A DNA stretch of 37,782 nucleotides, from IMG/VR virus record IMGVR_UViG_3300030117_000497, positions 1-37,782 of that record; one strand, written 5' to 3'. The position numbers and the translations under genes were made by a program. Origin of the DNA: a virus. Numbering within the stretch: the stretch's first letter is position 1; every line of letters starts with the position of its first letter. Shown in pieces: positions 17,031 through 24,837 of this stretch. Under the pieces are notes generated by a model. It did no database searches, was not told where the DNA came from, and worked only from the letters and a program-made list of their open reading frames with translations.

Positions 17031-17193
17031 GTTTCCAACTACGAGTGGGCGAAGCTCGTTAGGTGAAGGATTCATCGGTATCCTTCGAGTTGTTCGTCCT
17101 ACCGACATATTATAGTTGCCGGTAGTATTTGCGTTCAGCGAGAGTGCCTACAGCGACGTTATTATTACCTGTAGTATTAATCCCAAGAGCTGT
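17031..17193 (-). pseudogene. Relic of tail-fibre TTGxxNxAVG repeats (left part)
   Basis: Read on the minus strand this segment encodes fragments of a repeat typical of phage fibres and adhesins. One frame gives TALGINTTGNNNVAVGTLA (about 17193-17137), then hits a stop. The next frame gives ALSLNANTTGNYNMSVG (about 17146-17096) and runs on to a stop near 17000. Joining the two with a 2-nt shift restores AVGTL-ALNANTTGNYN, as expected for an intact repeat, so a frame-breaking deletion is likely. No start codon with an RBS is seen. The upper end overlaps the last codons of the zinc-ribbon gene in a different frame. Confidence 0.55.
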
Positions 17194-17371
17194 CTGGTTT
17201 TTCTTCGTCCACAGTCATGTAACAAGGTTGTCCACAAGAAGCACACTCCATAACGTGTTCCTCAAACACTCGCCAATAAGAGCTTTCGCAGGTAGGACAT
17301 ACGAGCGCAACTTTCTCTTCTTCTTTTACTAAGTCTTTATCGTATGGAAATTCTATAATTTTTGCAGTCAT
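17177..17371 (-). CDS. Small zinc-ribbon protein
   Basis: A 64-residue protein with two knuckles, C25-P-T-C28 and C43-A-S-C46, in an arrangement expected for a zinc ribbon, plus C50. An acidic tail follows. The N-terminus (MTAKIIEFPYDKD) is common in small phage and bacterial regulators. The RBS is good on the minus strand (ttgaggcaatc before ATG). The start overlaps, as ATGA, a short upstream reading frame made of tail-fibre-type repeats, and its end overlaps another such relic. Probably a DNA- or protein-binding accessory protein. A plus-strand reading of the same segment lacks any family features and is rejected. Confidence 0.65.
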   Translation of the reverse strand: MTAKIIEFPYDKDLVKEEEKVALVCPTCESSYWRVFEEHVMECASCGQPCYMTVDEEKPDSSWD

Positions 17372-17475
17372 GATTGCCTCAAAAAACCTACAGCTGTATT
17401 ATAATATCCAGTCGTTACGAATAGAAATGCTTATAACCGACAGCAACATTTTCCATTCCAGCCGTAACAATAAAA
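17368..17475 (-). pseudogene. Relic of tail-fibre repeats (right part)
   Basis: On the minus strand, one frame reads VTAGMENVAVGYKHFYS (about 17469-17419) then a stop. The shifted frame reads VTTGYYNTAVGFLRQS (about 17418-17371) and then a stop whose TGA is shared with the zinc-ribbon start (ATGA). Both match the (T)TGxxNxAVGxxxL pattern of fibre repeats. The frame break between them suggests decay. No promoter or RBS for an intact product is seen. The segment overlaps the upstream region of the plus-strand gene at 17540. Confidence 0.5.
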
Positions 17476-17480
17476 ACCTC

Positions 17481-17509
17481 TTTACTTTTCAGCGGGTTAT
17501 AACTTAGAC
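17481..17509 (+). promoter_or_regulatory. Possible promoter for the replication operon
   Basis: TTTACT at 17481-17486, preceded by CTC, matches the -35 shared by the other promoters in the window. At a normal 17-nt spacing the -10 would be the poor TTAGAC (17504-17509); the better TATAAC at 17498 is too close (11 nt). It lies about 30 nt before the first plus-strand replication gene. Weak member of the family. Confidence 0.35.
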
Positions 17510-17539
17510 TAAAAAAGTTCGTATAAAGGAGAAAGTAGA

Positions 17540-17887
17540 ATGACTGTATTTGTAGTCCAGGAAGTTCCTGGACGAAACCTAACACCAGCTCTTAAGTATG
17601 GGGAGTTACAACTTCTATTAGAAGCTAGAACTAACCTCATGTTAGGTACTGCGAATGTGGTTCGCGAATTACGGAAGCCTCTTATGAACTTTAACGACGA
17701 TGATTATTTATTGTTAATGGGTGATCCTGCGGCTATAGGACTAGTATGTGCTATGGCTTCGCATCATAACCAAGGACGTTTTAAAGTATTGAAGTGGGAT
17801 CGACAAGAGTCGATGTACTACCCAGTAAGTATGGATGTCCATGGTTACAGCCCAAATAAAGAACAACTAGGAGAACTCCATGTCTGA
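17540..17887 (+). CDS. Hypothetical protein, first gene of replication operon
   Basis: A 115-residue protein with no recognised domain. It is a compact mixed alpha/beta sequence (LKYGELQLLLEARTNLMLG; DDYLLLMGDPAAIGLVCAM). It has a strong RBS (aaaggagaaagtag before ATG) and overlaps the next gene by 8 nt. The LLLMGDPAAIGLV segment resembles a short conserved phage family near replication genes. As leader gene of the operon it may be abundant. Function unknown. Confidence 0.7.
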   Translation: MTVFVVQEVPGRNLTPALKYGELQLLLEARTNLMLGTANVVRELRKPLMNFNDDDYLLLMGDPAAIGLVCAMASHHNQGRFKVLKWDRQESMYYPVSMDVHGYSPNKEQLGELHV

Positions 17888-18452
17888 AAAAGAATTAAGT
17901 TTTGAAGAACTTACCGGAACTTCTTCTGTCGATGAATGGCAGCAAGAAAACACAGATGCTGAACTATCTAAAGTATCTGCAAAAGCTCAAGAACAACTTG
18001 ATCTCGAAAAAGAGATTAAGGATCTTGAAGAACAGCTAAAGGAAACTAAGAGTAGACACCGTGTAGTGTCGGAATTAGAACTTCCCGAAGCGATGCAAGA
18101 AGCAAACCTTGCGGAGATTGTATTAACAAACGGGTCTAAGATTTCCGTTAAACCTTTTTATAAAGGTCATATATCGGAAGAACATCGTGTAGATGCTATG
18201 GCTTGGCTAGTTGATAACGATCATGGTAGCTTGATTAAAAATCAAGTTATTCTCAACTTCGGAAAGGACGAAGACGAAAAAGCTACTGCGACTGTAGAAA
18301 AGTTAAAGCAGCAAGGTCTTTCTCCTGACGTAAAACAAGGTGTGCATCCACAGACGCTCAATGCATTTATAAAAGAGCAAATAACAGGTGGGAAGGATAT
18401 TCCCTCTGACATCTTCGGGATATATGTGGGATCCCGCGCCAACATTAAATAG
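17880..18452 (+). CDS. Hypothetical replication-region protein with coiled coil
   Basis: A 190-residue acidic protein. Residues about 25-65 form a charged coiled coil (LDLEKEIKDLEEQLKETKSR). Residues about 75-190 are a mixed alpha/beta domain with IVLTNGSKISVKPFYKGHIS and HPQTLNAFIKEQ. This two-part pattern is common in marine phage genomes just before a putative ssDNA-binding gene, and some relatives are annotated only as hypothetical. Overlaps the previous gene; 8 nt separate it from the next start. Probably a replication accessory protein, by context only. Confidence 0.65.
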   Translation: MSEKELSFEELTGTSSVDEWQQENTDAELSKVSAKAQEQLDLEKEIKDLEEQLKETKSRHRVVSELELPEAMQEANLAEIVLTNGSKISVKPFYKGHISEEHRVDAMAWLVDNDHGSLIKNQVILNFGKDEDEKATATVEKLKQQGLSPDVKQGVHPQTLNAFIKEQITGGKDIPSDIFGIYVGSRANIK

Positions 18453-18460
18453 AGGTGACA

Positions 18461-19237
18461 ATGGCTAAAAATGTAGCAGAAAAACAAGACAGTGAAGTAG
18501 CTGTCTACGATACCGACTTACTGTCGGCAGGAACTGGCTTAGAGGAGGCGACTAGCGCAGACTATGCAATACCGTTTCTGAGAGTCATACAAGCGATGTC
18601 TCCGCAACTCAAAAAAAGTGACGGTAAATACATCGAAGGAGCGCAACAAGGAATGTTGTATAACACCGTTACTAACGAGTTGTTTGACGGAGAAGAGGGA
18701 GTCTTAGTTATACCTTGTTCCTACTCTAAACAGTGGATCGAATGGGTTCCTAGAACACAGGGAGGAGGCTTCGTTAGTGCAGACCACGACGCTTCCATAC
18801 TCGAGAAGTGTACAAGGAACGATAAGAAAGAATATATTATGGAAAGCGGTAACGAGATCAAAGAGACCGCCCAGTATTTCTCTCTTATAGTTAACGATGA
18901 GGCTGAGCCAGAACAGGTGTTGTTAAGTTTTGCCTCATCACAATTAGGGTTTTCTAGGCGTTGGAACTCAATGCTCAGAACAGCCCGTGTTAAAGACGCT
19001 GAGGGCAACTCTGTCCTCGCACCAATGTTCTCTTATATCTACCGACTAAAAACCGTAGAGCAGTCTAACGACTTAGGCTCTTGGTACGGAGTTACTGCCG
19101 AAAGAGAAAAGCCTACTCCAATAGAACTTGCTCGGCTGTCTCTCGACTTTATGAAAGCGGCTAAAGGCGGGGCTGTTGTAGTACGCCAAGAAGGGGCCGC
19201 TGACGATGTAGCCAGCGACGAAGAGGTTCCATTTTAG
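18461..19237 (+). CDS. Putative ssDNA-binding/replication accessory protein
   Basis: A 258-residue acidic protein of a widespread phage family recognised by ADYAIPFLRVIQAMSPQLKK near residue 35 and YIEGAQQGMLYNTVT after it. The central part is beta-rich and the C-terminus ends in an acidic tail (DDVASDEEVPF) with a terminal phenylalanine, a feature shared with many single-stranded DNA-binding proteins. It sits directly before the primase gene. An ssDNA-binding role is inference from tail, size and context; I do not see an unambiguous OB-fold signature. ATG 18461 with RBS agaggtg is chosen over a GTG two codons upstream. Confidence 0.62.
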   Translation: MAKNVAEKQDSEVAVYDTDLLSAGTGLEEATSADYAIPFLRVIQAMSPQLKKSDGKYIEGAQQGMLYNTVTNELFDGEEGVLVIPCSYSKQWIEWVPRTQGGGFVSADHDASILEKCTRNDKKEYIMESGNEIKETAQYFSLIVNDEAEPEQVLLSFASSQLGFSRRWNSMLRTARVKDAEGNSVLAPMFSYIYRLKTVEQSNDLGSWYGVTAEREKPTPIELARLSLDFMKAAKGGAVVVRQEGAADDVASDEEVPF

Positions 19238-19256
19238 AAAGGTAGAAAGGTGAGGG

Positions 19257-20780
19257 ATGTCTTTACAAGAGCAGTTTGCCCACCGTTTCGCGGGGTTGAG
19301 ACACGGACATAGTGTCTTTACCCCGACGAAAGAAACACGGGAAGATGGGAAAGCAAAAGGTAATTATGTAACGATCTCAAAGACGATAACTCAGAAAGAG
19401 TTACACGAACTTTGGAATCAACATTTAAAAGGTGAAAAGGGTCTCGGCCTAGTGCCGATAGATGAAAACAATAGTTGTGTCTGGGGAGCTATAGACATAG
19501 ATGAGTTCACACTAGACCTCAAAGGTCTGGCTAAGAAACTCAAAAAGTTTAAGCTCCCTCTTGTGGTCTGTCGTTCTAAAAGCGGCGGGGCACATTTATT
19601 TCTGTTTGTCTTCGATCCCGTACCGGCCTCGTCCATGCAGAAAAAACTTCGGCAAGTAGCTTCTGCAATCGGGTTCGGGCAAGCAGAAATATTTCCAAAA
19701 CAATCGAAGCTGTTACTAGAAAGGGGAGACAGAGGAAGTTCCTTGAACATGCCGTACTTCGGAGGAGAAGACTCCACCGGATATGCGTTCGGAGCAACAG
19801 GAAACGTACTCACTCCTCAACAGTTTTTAGATTACGCAGACGGGTTAGTTCTTACTGAGGATGAATTGAATAAGCTGGAGGTGACTCCGGTGCTCGAAGA
19901 TTCTCAGTGGTTAGAACAATCCCCGCCATGCCTAGAGCATCTAATTGCTCAAGGTTTTCCTAAAGGTATGCGTAACTCTGGTTTGTTTAATGTCGGAGTC
20001 TTTCTAAGAAAAAAGTTTCCTGACGACTGGGAAAAACAACTAGAGGAAATAAACCACAAATACATGCAACCACCGTTAAGCGCACAGGAGGTGCTGTCGG
20101 TAGCTAAACAATTACAAAAGAAGGATTATTTCTACAAATGCAACGATCAACCGATCGCAGGGTTCTGTAACAGTCCTTTGTGTAGAACCCGTAAGTTTGG
20201 AGTAGGGGCTTCAGGAGGAACGCCTCTTTTCAGTAACTTAACGAAGCAGAACAGTGATCCACCCATCTGGTTCTTAGATGTAGAAGGTGGGCGGTTAGAG
20301 CTTGAAACAGAGGAGCTTCTTAATCAGACCAAGTTTCAGCGTAAGTGTATGGACAGTTTAAATATTATTCCTCCGAAGGTTAGGGATAATGTCTGGCGGT
20401 CTATCATTCAGCAGTTACTTGACGCGCTGACTATTATTGAAGTTCCTAAAGACGCATCGACAGAAGGCCACTTTAACGAGCTGTTAGAGACTTTTTGTAC
20501 AGAGCGACCAGCTAGGGAGAAAGACGAGATACTATTAGGTAAGCCGTGGTCTGATAAAGGCAGGACTTATTTTAGACTCGCAGACCTAATGGATTTTTTA
20601 CACCGTAAGAACTTTAGAGATTACCCTAGAAACAAACTAACTGCTAAATTAAAAGATCTCGGAGGAGAAGCTCACTTCTTTAATATAAAAGGAAGGGGCG
20701 CGAACGTATGGCACATAGTCGAGTTTGAAACTCAGACAGAGTCACACGACCTACCCGACTTCGATGAAAGAATAATCTAG
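19257..20780 (+). CDS. AEP-superfamily DNA primase (TOTE-like)
   Basis: A 507-residue archaeo-eukaryotic-type primase. Catalytic acidic pair D80-x-D82 in WGAIDIDEF, and the second motif SKSGGAHLFLF (S107 to H113) match the DxD and SxH motifs of AEP enzymes, most like the TOTE-associated primase group. Conserved C225 (PPCLEHL), then GMRNSGLFNVGVFLRK, and a cysteine set C295, C304, C309 (YKCNDQPIAGFCNSPLC) form the PriCT/zinc region found in such phage primases. The C-terminal 170 residues are unassigned. RBS aaggtgaggg precedes ATG. The stop shares its last base with the GTG start of the helicase, so primase and helicase are probably co-translated partners. Confidence 0.85.
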   Translation: MSLQEQFAHRFAGLRHGHSVFTPTKETREDGKAKGNYVTISKTITQKELHELWNQHLKGEKGLGLVPIDENNSCVWGAIDIDEFTLDLKGLAKKLKKFKLPLVVCRSKSGGAHLFLFVFDPVPASSMQKKLRQVASAIGFGQAEIFPKQSKLLLERGDRGSSLNMPYFGGEDSTGYAFGATGNVLTPQQFLDYADGLVLTEDELNKLEVTPVLEDSQWLEQSPPCLEHLIAQGFPKGMRNSGLFNVGVFLRKKFPDDWEKQLEEINHKYMQPPLSAQEVLSVAKQLQKKDYFYKCNDQPIAGFCNSPLCRTRKFGVGASGGTPLFSNLTKQNSDPPIWFLDVEGGRLELETEELLNQTKFQRKCMDSLNIIPPKVRDNVWRSIIQQLLDALTIIEVPKDASTEGHFNELLETFCTERPAREKDEILLGKPWSDKGRTYFRLADLMDFLHRKNFRDYPRNKLTAKLKDLGGEAHFFNIKGRGANVWHIVEFETQTESHDLPDFDERII

Positions 20781-22273
20781 TGTTAAGCAGTAAGGCTCAG
20801 GTCATATTGGGACCTCCTGGAACGGGCAAAACAAGCACGCTACTAGGATTATTGGAAGAGGAACTCGAAAGGGGGACTGAGCCTGAACGCATAGGATTTT
20901 TTACGTTTACTAAACAAGCTGTACAGGAAGGAAAAACGAGAGCAATCTCCAGGTTTGAAATTAACAAGAATCAATTACCGTATTTTCGCACACTCCACTC
21001 GTTATGTTTTTTACAGCTAGGGCTGACTAAAGAGAGTGTGTTAGGAGGCGCAGACCTCCATGATCTAAACGAGAAACTTAACCTAAGATTATCTGGTTCA
21101 GGAGCCTCAGACGAGGGACATATATCAGGTATCTCAAAAGATGACCGTCTACTATTTATAGAGAACCTAGCTCGAATGCGTCAGACCACACTAGAAGATC
21201 AGTGGCAAGAAGTAGACGATGCAGTTGGGTGGTTTGAACTAGAGCGGTTTGCCAGAGGACTTAAACTGTTTAAAGAAGACCGTCTACTGCTAGATTACAC
21301 TGATATGTTGCAGCAGTTTTTAGAGCGAGGGGTTGCTCCGAAACTAGATGTAATGTTCGTAGACGAAGCGCAAGATCTCTCACCGCTACAGTGGGCGGTG
21401 GTTAGAAAACTGTGTGATTCAGCAGAGCGTGTGTATATTGCAGGAGACGATGACCAAGCTATCTATCGTTGGGCTGGTGCAGATGTTGACTATCTAATTC
21501 GTAATTCTAAAGATGCGATAATTCTCAAACAGTCCTACAGAATCCCTAAATCTATTCATAACCTTGCCGAGCGTTGTATCGGACAAGTAAGCTCACGGGT
21601 ACATAAAGTATGGAACCCCAGAAAAGAGAAAGGACTGGTTAGATGGGAAGCAGCATTTGACAATGTAGACATGGCAGAAGGTGACTGGTTAGTCTTGGCT
21701 CGTACTAATTATCTGTTACAAAATGTTGAAGACTACTGTCGATCTGAAGGATGGTTCTTTAAAAACAAAAATAGAGCCAGTATCTCGGAGAAAAAAGTTA
21801 GAGCAGTCCGATCTTGGGAATCGCTCCGCGCAGAGGGTCTTGTTCCCATGATAGAAGTTACCAATGTCTTAAATTATTTAAAGACTCGCGTACCTTCTTC
21901 TCTCGCGGTAATCGACTTTGATACTTTAATTTCCCTTAAAGAACTAAAGAAACACGTTCCTCAGCTAAAAGAAGGATATTGGTACGATGTGTTCGAAGGA
22001 ATCTCAGTTAAAGAACGAAGTTACATCCGAGCGATGTTGAGAAGAGGAGAAAAAATTACACAAGAGCCGCGTATTCGGATTTCGACTATCCATGCGGCAA
22101 AAGGTGGAGAAGCAACTAACGTCATTTTACTTACTGACATATCTTCTCGCGTGTTTAAATCGTACCAACAAAACCCTGATGACGAATCACGAGTGTTTTA
22201 TGTTGGGCTAACTAGGGCAAAGGAGAATCTGTTTTTAATTGAACCGCAAACTCAAAAGTACTACCCACTATAA
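20780..22273 (+). CDS. UvrD/Rep-like superfamily 1 DNA helicase
   Basis: A 497-residue SF1A helicase. Motif I GPPGTGKT (11-18), motif Ia FFTFTKQAVQE, motif II DEAQD (195-199), motif III GDDDQAIYRWAGAD (about 222-235), motif V ISTIHAAKGGEATNV and motif VI YVGLTRAKENLFLI are all present. It is shorter than bacterial UvrD (about 720 residues), lacking the large 2B insertions, as in other phage versions. Likely 3'-5' replicative or repair unwinding beside the primase. It starts with GTG at 20780, overlapping the primase stop. Confidence 0.92.
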   Translation: MLSSKAQVILGPPGTGKTSTLLGLLEEELERGTEPERIGFFTFTKQAVQEGKTRAISRFEINKNQLPYFRTLHSLCFLQLGLTKESVLGGADLHDLNEKLNLRLSGSGASDEGHISGISKDDRLLFIENLARMRQTTLEDQWQEVDDAVGWFELERFARGLKLFKEDRLLLDYTDMLQQFLERGVAPKLDVMFVDEAQDLSPLQWAVVRKLCDSAERVYIAGDDDQAIYRWAGADVDYLIRNSKDAIILKQSYRIPKSIHNLAERCIGQVSSRVHKVWNPRKEKGLVRWEAAFDNVDMAEGDWLVLARTNYLLQNVEDYCRSEGWFFKNKNRASISEKKVRAVRSWESLRAEGLVPMIEVTNVLNYLKTRVPSSLAVIDFDTLISLKELKKHVPQLKEGYWYDVFEGISVKERSYIRAMLRRGEKITQEPRIRISTIHAAKGGEATNVILLTDISSRVFKSYQQNPDDESRVFYVGLTRAKENLFLIEPQTQKYYPL

Positions 22274-22277
22274 ACTC

Positions 22278-22308
22278 CTTTACTTTCAAATAAAAAGTAA
22301 AGTAGAAT
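22278..22308 (+). promoter_or_regulatory. Promoter of the modification/polymerase operon, with inverted repeat
   Basis: TTTACT (-35, 22279-22284), an 18-nt spacer and TAGAAT (-10, 22303-22308). The -35 and spacer form a 9-bp perfect inverted repeat CTTTACTTT / AAAGTAAAG (22278-22286 and 22294-22302, 7-nt loop), which could be a repressor site or an RNA hairpin from upstream readthrough. It lies just after the helicase gene and 25 nt before the next start. Confidence 0.6.
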
Positions 22309-22332
22309 AAGTTACTAAGAAAGGAGAAATAA

Positions 22333-22833
22333 ATGAATATATTTGTTACTGACCCAGATCCAGTAATAAGTGCACAGACGTTGTGTGATAAACACGTTGT
22401 CAAGATGATTCTTGAGTCAGCGCAGATGTTATCAACAGCGTGGCGCGAGTACTCGACAGAATATTCAGATGAGAATGAGTTGTACCAAGCAGCATACATA
22501 AATCATCCCTGTACTATCTGGACTCGATTAGCTCGAGAGAACTATAGATGGCTGTATAAACACTTTATTGCTTTGTGCGAAGAATACACACACCGTTACG
22601 GGAAAAGCCATGCTTCTGCTAGACTCAAAGGGCCATTGATGTGGGCTCCCTTTAAACCCCGTTCTGTCTTGGCTACGATAGAACAACCCTACGGTTTTGT
22701 ATTAGCGATGCCGGATGAATATAAGTCAGACGATGTGTTTGACTCTTATCGAAATTATTTAATAAACGAAAAACAACATTTTGCTAAATGGGAAAAAGAC
22801 CCTAGCCGCAAACCAACATGGTGGAGAATATAA
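22333..22833 (+). CDS. Conserved phage protein (DKHVVK family), function unknown
   Basis: A 166-residue protein opening with MNIFVTDPDP and CDKHVVKMILESAQMLSTAW, a signature of a family that is common in phages, including marine ones, but has no established function to my knowledge. Further conserved-looking parts are NHPCTIWTRLARENYRWLYK and the W-rich end (KPTWWRI). It is all-helical in character with many W, Y and H. It is the first gene after the promoter at 22279, has a strong aaaggag RBS, and leads the modification-gene operon, so a link to DNA or nucleotide processing is possible. Confidence 0.75.
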   Translation: MNIFVTDPDPVISAQTLCDKHVVKMILESAQMLSTAWREYSTEYSDENELYQAAYINHPCTIWTRLARENYRWLYKHFIALCEEYTHRYGKSHASARLKGPLMWAPFKPRSVLATIEQPYGFVLAMPDEYKSDDVFDSYRNYLINEKQHFAKWEKDPSRKPTWWRI

Positions 22834-23696
22834 TGGCCTCTATTAGAAAGAAACTCGAAGAAAACGTAAACAACAGTAAAAACACTCGCATGGATATTGC
22901 TAGTGGAAATATGCTAGGGAACTGGCGACCTGACGAGATCACTCACATGACTCGTTACGATAAGATTTCCTCGCTCTGTATTGAAGAAGCAAAAAAATTA
23001 GGGAGACCTATCAACGTGCTAGAGGCAGGGTGTGGAGAGATATGGGTTCTCCGAAATTTGTACAAAGCCTACACCGTTAAGAAGTCTGACGTGATTGCAT
23101 CTTATCGAGGAGTCGACATAGACCCTGCTTGCCTCAACGAGAAGCAAGGGTACTCCAGCCCTACAGGGCTGGTTCAAGACTCTACTTGGTTTAAGAACTT
23201 TAACGGACAGATTGACATTCAAGACCTCACCGTTAACCCTGTGTTCGACTTACCAGACAACTCTATTGATTTTTTCTGGACTACAGAGGTTATTGAACAC
23301 ATGAACCGTGAGTTTATACAGGCATGGCTTGATGACGCTAATCGAGTATTACGACCAGGAGGTCTGATTTATGTCTCTACTCCTAATCATGACGGGTCTA
23401 ACGACAAGCTACCTGAAGACCACATATACGAGTGGGGGTTCGAAGAACTCAAGAAAGAATTAACTCGACATGCTCGAGGTTGGTTTTTACAGTCTGTAGT
23501 TGGTACGTTTATTCAGATGCCTAAACTAAAAGCAGCTATGCATAAAGACGTAGAGGATGCCGAATGGCGGTTATGGCCTGATCAGTTTGAAATTTTAGAA
23601 GAACGCTATGGTAAACAGTTTCTTAGAGTAGTTGCCGCGACGTTTTACCCAGAAGTATCTAATAACTGCGCATGGATATTAAGAAAAAGACCATGA
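22833..23696 (+). CDS. Class I SAM-dependent methyltransferase
   Basis: A 287-residue methyltransferase. Motif I VLEAGCGE (63-69) binds SAM, the acidic motif II is YRGVDIDPA (about 91-99), DFFWTTEVIEHM (about 150) is the post-II motif, and VLRPGGLIYVSTPNHDG follows as in methyltransferase-11/23-type proteins. No target-recognition domain of a DNA methyltransferase (no N/DPPY or PC motif) is seen, so a small molecule, a base-modification intermediate or a protein is a more likely substrate than plain DNA. Start 22833 overlaps the previous stop (TAATG) and has gtggaga upstream; it replaces a longer in-frame ATG at 22818. Located in the putative base-modification cluster. Confidence 0.82.
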   Translation: MASIRKKLEENVNNSKNTRMDIASGNMLGNWRPDEITHMTRYDKISSLCIEEAKKLGRPINVLEAGCGEIWVLRNLYKAYTVKKSDVIASYRGVDIDPACLNEKQGYSSPTGLVQDSTWFKNFNGQIDIQDLTVNPVFDLPDNSIDFFWTTEVIEHMNREFIQAWLDDANRVLRPGGLIYVSTPNHDGSNDKLPEDHIYEWGFEELKKELTRHARGWFLQSVVGTFIQMPKLKAAMHKDVEDAEWRLWPDQFEILEERYGKQFLRVVAATFYPEVSNNCAWILRKRP

Positions 23697-24607
23697 GTAA
23701 GATGCCTTTTATTTCAGAAGAACTTGTTCTCTATCTGTACTGGATAGAAGAACGAGAGCGAATTAGACAAAAGAAAGAGGATGCTAATGCAGAGCCTCCC
23801 TGGACTGAAGATGAAATATTTAAGATGTTTAAGTTTTGTCAAGTCTATCGAGAAGATGACAGAACGACTCGCTGGTTTGCAGCACACATACGCAGACCGT
23901 TGTCGGCAGAGCCTGAAGTAGTTATGGCTACGATCATCTTCAGGTTTTTTAACCTAATCGAGACGGGCAGAACGCTACTCGAACATAACTTACACCTCGA
24001 CTGGGACAAAGAAAAAGCGATAGAAGAAGTCAGCAAACAGCCTAAGTGGGTAACAGGGGCTTACATAGTTAAGACTCCTAACCGCATGAACAAAGTTAAG
24101 GGAGTTGCTGAGTGTGTTACACACATATGGGTTGAGCGAGAGAGACTGGTCTCCTCTTTAGAAAAGATGACTACGTTACAAGAAGCGTGGGAGTTTTTAC
24201 TACAGTACCCGTACATCGGGCCGTTTGTTGCTTACGAGATCGTAACTGACCTACGCCACACCTACATATTAGACGAAGCTACTGACATCTGTAGCTGGGC
24301 TAACGCAGGTCCAGGAGCTATGAGAGGACTAAACAGGCTTACAGGCAGACCGCTCGGGTTTTGTAAACGCTCACACGACTGGAATAAAGAGATGCAAGAA
24401 CTCTATGCTATCTGCCAAGAGGAGTTGCGGATTAAGTATCGAATGCCGTTTGAGATGCGGGAAGTAGAAGGAGGTCTGTGTGAGTTTGATAAATACTCTA
24501 GGATCTTGAAGGGGGAAGGACGGACTCGTAGCGTCTACGACTACTCGAAAAGAGACCGACCGATAATCGAAGATTTGTATAAAGGAGAAAGTAAATGGGC
24601 AAATTAA
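23693..24607 (+). CDS. Alpha-glutamyl/putrescinyl-thymine pyrophosphorylase-like protein
   Basis: A 304-residue protein that I recognise as the aGPT-PPlase family predicted to act in phage thymine hypermodification. Key parts: YWIEERERIRQKKE (16-29), PPWTED (35-40), FKFCQVYREDDRTTRW (46-61), the HhH-like FLLQYPYIGPFVAYEIVTDL (about 165-184) and WANAGPGAMRGLNRLTGRP (about 200-218). In the proposed pathway such enzymes would replace a pyrophosphate on 5-hydroxymethyl-uracil in DNA by an amine or amino acid. From memory of that literature, the family is related to DNA glycosylase folds. ATG 23693 forms an ATGA overlap with the methyltransferase stop. The neighbour genes (thymidylate-synthase-like, NMAD1-like) support the role. 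Confidence 0.72.
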   Translation: MSKMPFISEELVLYLYWIEERERIRQKKEDANAEPPWTEDEIFKMFKFCQVYREDDRTTRWFAAHIRRPLSAEPEVVMATIIFRFFNLIETGRTLLEHNLHLDWDKEKAIEEVSKQPKWVTGAYIVKTPNRMNKVKGVAECVTHIWVERERLVSSLEKMTTLQEAWEFLLQYPYIGPFVAYEIVTDLRHTYILDEATDICSWANAGPGAMRGLNRLTGRPLGFCKRSHDWNKEMQELYAICQEELRIKYRMPFEMREVEGGLCEFDKYSRILKGEGRTRSVYDYSKRDRPIIEDLYKGESKWAN

Positions 24608-24837
24608 AGCAGCACTTGATGGACATGAGCAGTCTTAAAGTTACTTGGGTTATGACTAAGTACCATGAGTTTCTGCAAATGTGTATGAAAGACCACAGCA
24701 TACCTAACACGTGGTCAGATGCTGTTGCATGGATTCACGAGCAGCAGAAAAACATTGGAGGAACTGGTTGGGTTTCTTTACTTCAGATCGAACAAATTAT
24801 GATTGACAACACGGAGAGCCTATATGAAGGTGATTAG
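24595..24837 (+). CDS. Small hypothetical protein in modification cluster
   Basis: An 80-residue protein, helical, with no recognised family (YHEFLQMCMKDHSIPNTWSD). It has a strong RBS (aaaggagaaagta), overlaps the preceding gene by 13 nt and the following one by 14 nt, so it is clearly part of the operon. No membrane segment or metal motif. It could be an accessory subunit of one of the modification enzymes. Confidence 0.65.
   Translation: MGKLKQHLMDMSSLKVTWVMTKYHEFLQMCMKDHSIPNTWSDAVAWIHEQQKNIGGTGWVSLLQIEQIMIDNTESLYEGD

Noticed and set aside
17129-17332. Plus-strand open frame of 67 codons opposite the zinc-ribbon gene
   Set aside because: No RBS or family features; the minus-strand frame has two CxxC pairs and a good RBS.
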